From Siphonodentalium dalli (taxonomy: Eukaryota > Mollusca > Scaphopoda > Gadilida > Siphonodentaliidae), in NCBI GenBank assembly GCA_032622095.1, contig CP136065.1, positions 117,407,195 through 117,471,194 of the forward strand: 64,000 bases of DNA, in the 5' to 3' direction. Below, in pieces: positions 60,668 through 64,000 of the stretch. Each line of letters begins with the position of its first letter. Positions within the stretch are counted from its first letter, which is position 1. Position numbers and translations under genes: made by a program. The notes below the pieces were generated by a model, which was given only the letters and a program-made list of their open reading frames with translations, was not told the origin of the DNA and searched no databases.

Positions 60668-63600
60668 TTAGTTACATCGGGAAAAGTATATTTATTTCAG
60701 TTTAACATTTTCTCGATGTTCTTTATGTTTACACTACTGTTGAAGATTCTGGTCTCAATGTTGTTTCATAAGTTCATCAAGGAAAAACCTAATTTATTTC
60801 GGTCACACGTTTTAAAAGTGTTTTATTTACAATATTGTAGAAGTTTGCACACTGGCCTCAAGTCTATTTTTATATTGTTGAAAATATATGGTTCCAGATG
60901 TTTTTTTTCTTCTAAAAATGTCCATGCCGGGTTCTTTCCGAATGGTGTCGAGAAGGAAGTTTTTTCACCTCACCGTCCTAAATGCAACATGCCATAGCTA
61001 CTAAGGCCCATGTGAGCTCCCAGTGACATAGATAATTATGGTGTTTTTTACAGTTATAATATGTTTTAAACTTTTAAAAATGTCAAATACAGACACCAAA
61101 GTCTTTAGTAAAAACCGCATGAGGTTGTAAAAAATGCGTTTTTTGCCTCCCTGATCACCCACCCATTTCGGCATACCTTCCTGCAAATGTGTTATTACGC
61201 CCCCTGCATCGGTCATGTTAAGTACTAAAACAAAATAATTAAATAATGAAATCCTTATACGTCGAACAATCGACATTAAAACATGTCAGAATGAAAATCA
61301 TCAAAGATGACAAATTTGCATTTTTTATAAGTATATTTCAGCGCTGTTTGATCAGGCATGAGAATCCACCATACGTTTCCATACATCGCACCCAATCGTC
61401 CATACAGTTGCCCAAGTATGCCTCGAGTTGTTTTCAAGTCTGTACACGTATACCCACATGTGTAACCATGGGCATTTGGCGCCAAAGGTGTTCAACGGTG
61501 GACAAATGTGTGGGTTATTTCATGCCACCTCCCATCACAATCATAACGTAACATTTATGAGAGAACCGATTACAAAAATGAAAGTTCGCTAGTTGGCTGT
61601 TCGTTCATATATGCTATATCTGAGAGCAAAGGACAGCAGGACCATGTTGCCCACTGTGTTTATCAAATTATAATTATCATTCATTTCGATGGAGAGTTTA
61701 TAACTTTCAGTTGTCATCATACGTATTACATCTAGAATACGTTTCAGATTCAACACACTGCCGGCGGGAGCATACGTATATCTACATTTCGGGAACAGAA
61801 GTTATAGTGGTTTAAAGTTGCAAGGTATAAATTCGATGTGCATTATATGACACGTGACATGCCAGGAAGTGTTGAAGTGCTGTTTCTTCTTGGAATAGCA
61901 TCTGATTAAAGTGGAATTATAATTTTCAAGATAATTTCTTTCAAAACTTTAAGACATATTATGTACTTATTCGGGTGCGTGAAACTAGTAAGTTAGTATT
62001 CATGAACTATGACAACTGGAGGAATATAGCATTCTAGTAACATCGCCGAAAATTTCAAACAAATCGACCTTACCACTCCATAGAAAACGTCGTCTGAACT
62101 ACGCGCAATTGTAAATATTTACATCTCGATTCGGGACGCAACTCTCTGCGATAAGCTAACGAAAATGATTTCGCCATCGAGAGTCACTGTATTTAATTAA
62201 TTTATAAGAATGGTGGGATTTTTGTCTATTTGGATATAATATATTTTAAAATTACTACTTTGAGCAAGATTTTCTCCATTTCTATTTGATCACACTACCG
62301 GAGTGTTTCACATCACTTTAAATAGTCATAGATTGGGTATCCTGCCACAACTGTCACACCAAATCGAAAGTTGTATCTTTCTTTGCGAATCATTGATTTA
62401 GATTTGTATACATATTTATGTTGGTCCAGTCTGGCACGTTATATATAAGAAGTTATTAACAATTGATCTGTTATCCACATTGTTGCTAATATAGTTAGTC
62501 TGTTTGATTGAAATGCGTGCACTCGATAGTATTCCCCGTACATGGTGGCGGTGTGACTATCTGTATATATGCATGTTAGGTTTGGTTCGGTTTATTGTGG
62601 TTTTATGGTCGTTTCAGATGCTATGCACATCAGTGTTATGAGTGGGGGAAAGATCGGACAAAGGGTAAATTTAACTGGGAAATCACTCCAATGCATATCT
62701 ACCCCCCCCCCCCCCAGAAAACAAACTGACAAACTTGCCCTTTGTGTGGATCACTCATCCACGGTCATTTGGCTTAGAACCAGCTTCATCATCACCGGGC
62801 GGCTAATGTGAGATTAATTCACCATGCAGCTTACCAGCTGTGCCACCACCCGATATGGTTAGCAAACGAGGACTTACCACTTTCTTACTCAATGTATAGC
62901 CGGAATGTGCCATTCCCATCAGAGGGGTGTTGTTAGTAGGTATTCTTTACTATCAGAAGAAATGGCAGCTGATAGCTATAGGTAAATATAAAACCTCACC
63001 TTGTCACACGCAGAAACCTTGAATAATTATATTGTGTTCATTTGAAATGTCTTCATGCATGCATCTTGTAATAATAAGAGTTACTGACACATTCAGTAAT
63101 CCACAACAACTTCCTTCTCTTTATATGCAAAGAAACATAGTTTGTCAGGATTGATATAAATCATATGTGAAATTACTGTTTTCTTGGAGTGACTATTCCG
63201 ACGTATGTACATGTATATAACAATATAAAATATATTTCTGGTAACCGATATTCGAGTTTGATATATCCACAATCATAATGAATATTCACAAACCAGTGCT
63301 TTTTCCATAAAATACTGATAATTCGAATTTCATACTTCAATAAATGAAATGTTATTCGTTACAACGCATTTTGTCCATTCGTGATACTGCTATGATAAAC
63401 AATATCTCCGAATCCACGAATTGTCATTTAGTCATATATAGAAGAACAGCTACTATTTAGCATAAATTTGGCTTAGGCTCTGACATCCTCGACCCATTTA
63501 TTGCAAAGATGCCATCGACATTATCCCAAGACACACTCGCACATGTTATCTAGCAATATCAGTGTTGCTGCTTATCTTCCCATTTCCATTTACGTTAGAT

Positions 63601-64000
63601 TATTTCGGTTTGACAAGTCCAGCTGGAAGCTCTGTGAAGTGCCGATGTTATAACCATTGGAAATGACAGTTCGTGTGATCTCTACAAGATCCTGACGTCA
63701 TTATATTGAAGTAGCGACTAATATCCTACAGAGAACCATGTTATTATTGAATATATGTTAATTTGCATTGTAATTCTTTCCAGCACGCCAAACGGACAGC
63801 GTCTTGTCGGTCTGTCTGTCTGTAGAATTAACGGAACGTTCTCTCTCATGCGTCAAACGTAATTACCGATGTGTCTGGCGGACAGCACGTGACATCTGAC
63901 ATTAGTCTATAAGTCAGCGTTATTGTGCTGTATCACGGGATTCTGAATCTGATGGACCATCTTTCAACTACTACAGGAATTTATCATTTTATAATTTAGT
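60668..64000. other. No recognisable gene
   Basis: AT-rich anonymous DNA with small frames only (for example 61246-61551 plus and 61001-61276 minus). A C14 run lies at 62702-62715. Near 63810-63822 there is a short GTCTGTCTGTCTG tract. No tRNA, rRNA or conserved coding exon was found, though short exons of a host gene could be missed. Confidence 0.45.

Noticed and set aside
60653-61276. Frames of 114 and 91 codons after the 499-bp duplication
   Set aside because: Low-complexity, lysine/phenylalanine-rich translations typical of AT-rich non-coding DNA; no motifs.

Overview
No intact host gene is recognisable in this 64 kb. The window is eukaryotic and repeat-rich, most likely from a marine invertebrate: there is an animal-type non-LTR retrotransposon fragment, tandem repeats resembling alpha-satellite-style higher-order arrays, and short elements resembling the HINE/DINE-type non-autonomous Helitrons known from bivalves and flies. 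The species cannot be named from the sequence. Almost every open frame is a by-product of a tandem repeat; the one exception is a decayed reverse transcriptase at 55.96-57.20 kb.

Left flank, 1-12.57 kb. This is a dense cluster of short elements in one orientation. Each has, on the minus strand, a start like TC...ATATATTTTGA, a GACA or CA microsatellite, conserved blocks, a small GC-rich hairpin and a CTAG end. They contain internal tandem repeats of about 122 bp (4.8-8.4 kb) and about 145 bp (10.3-12.1 kb). The first 2.75 kb is a 1395-bp tandem duplication of two such elements.

Centre, 12573-41975. This is one giant inverted-repeat structure of 29.4 kb. A 438-bp terminal domain occurs almost identically at both ends in opposite orientation. 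Inward of it lie arrays of a 361-bp repeat: about 42 units in the left arm (minus orientation) and about 28 in the right arm (plus orientation). The arms face each other across a spacer of about 2.8 kb with no transposase. The flanks outside the structure are the two halves of a short dispersed repeat, an uninterrupted relative of which lies at about 7.88-7.99 kb, so the structure looks inserted. The best interpretation is a non-autonomous foldback transposon whose inverted repeats became satellite arrays with higher-order periods (722 and 1804 bp in the left arm, a three-unit block repeated at 1806 bp in the right). The 361-bp unit appears to descend from a degenerate copy still present in the terminal domain.

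Right flank, 42-64 kb. This is mostly anonymous AT-rich DNA. It holds a 35-bp minisatellite (45.1-45.4 kb), a 5.2-kb satellite of about 50-bp units (47.4-52.6 kb), a degenerate three-unit repeat (55.1-55.7 kb), a 102-bp hairpin element, the retrotransposon remnant and a 499-bp tandem duplication (59.67-60.67 kb). Nothing indicates genes working together; the interest lies in how mobile elements and satellites arise from each other here.
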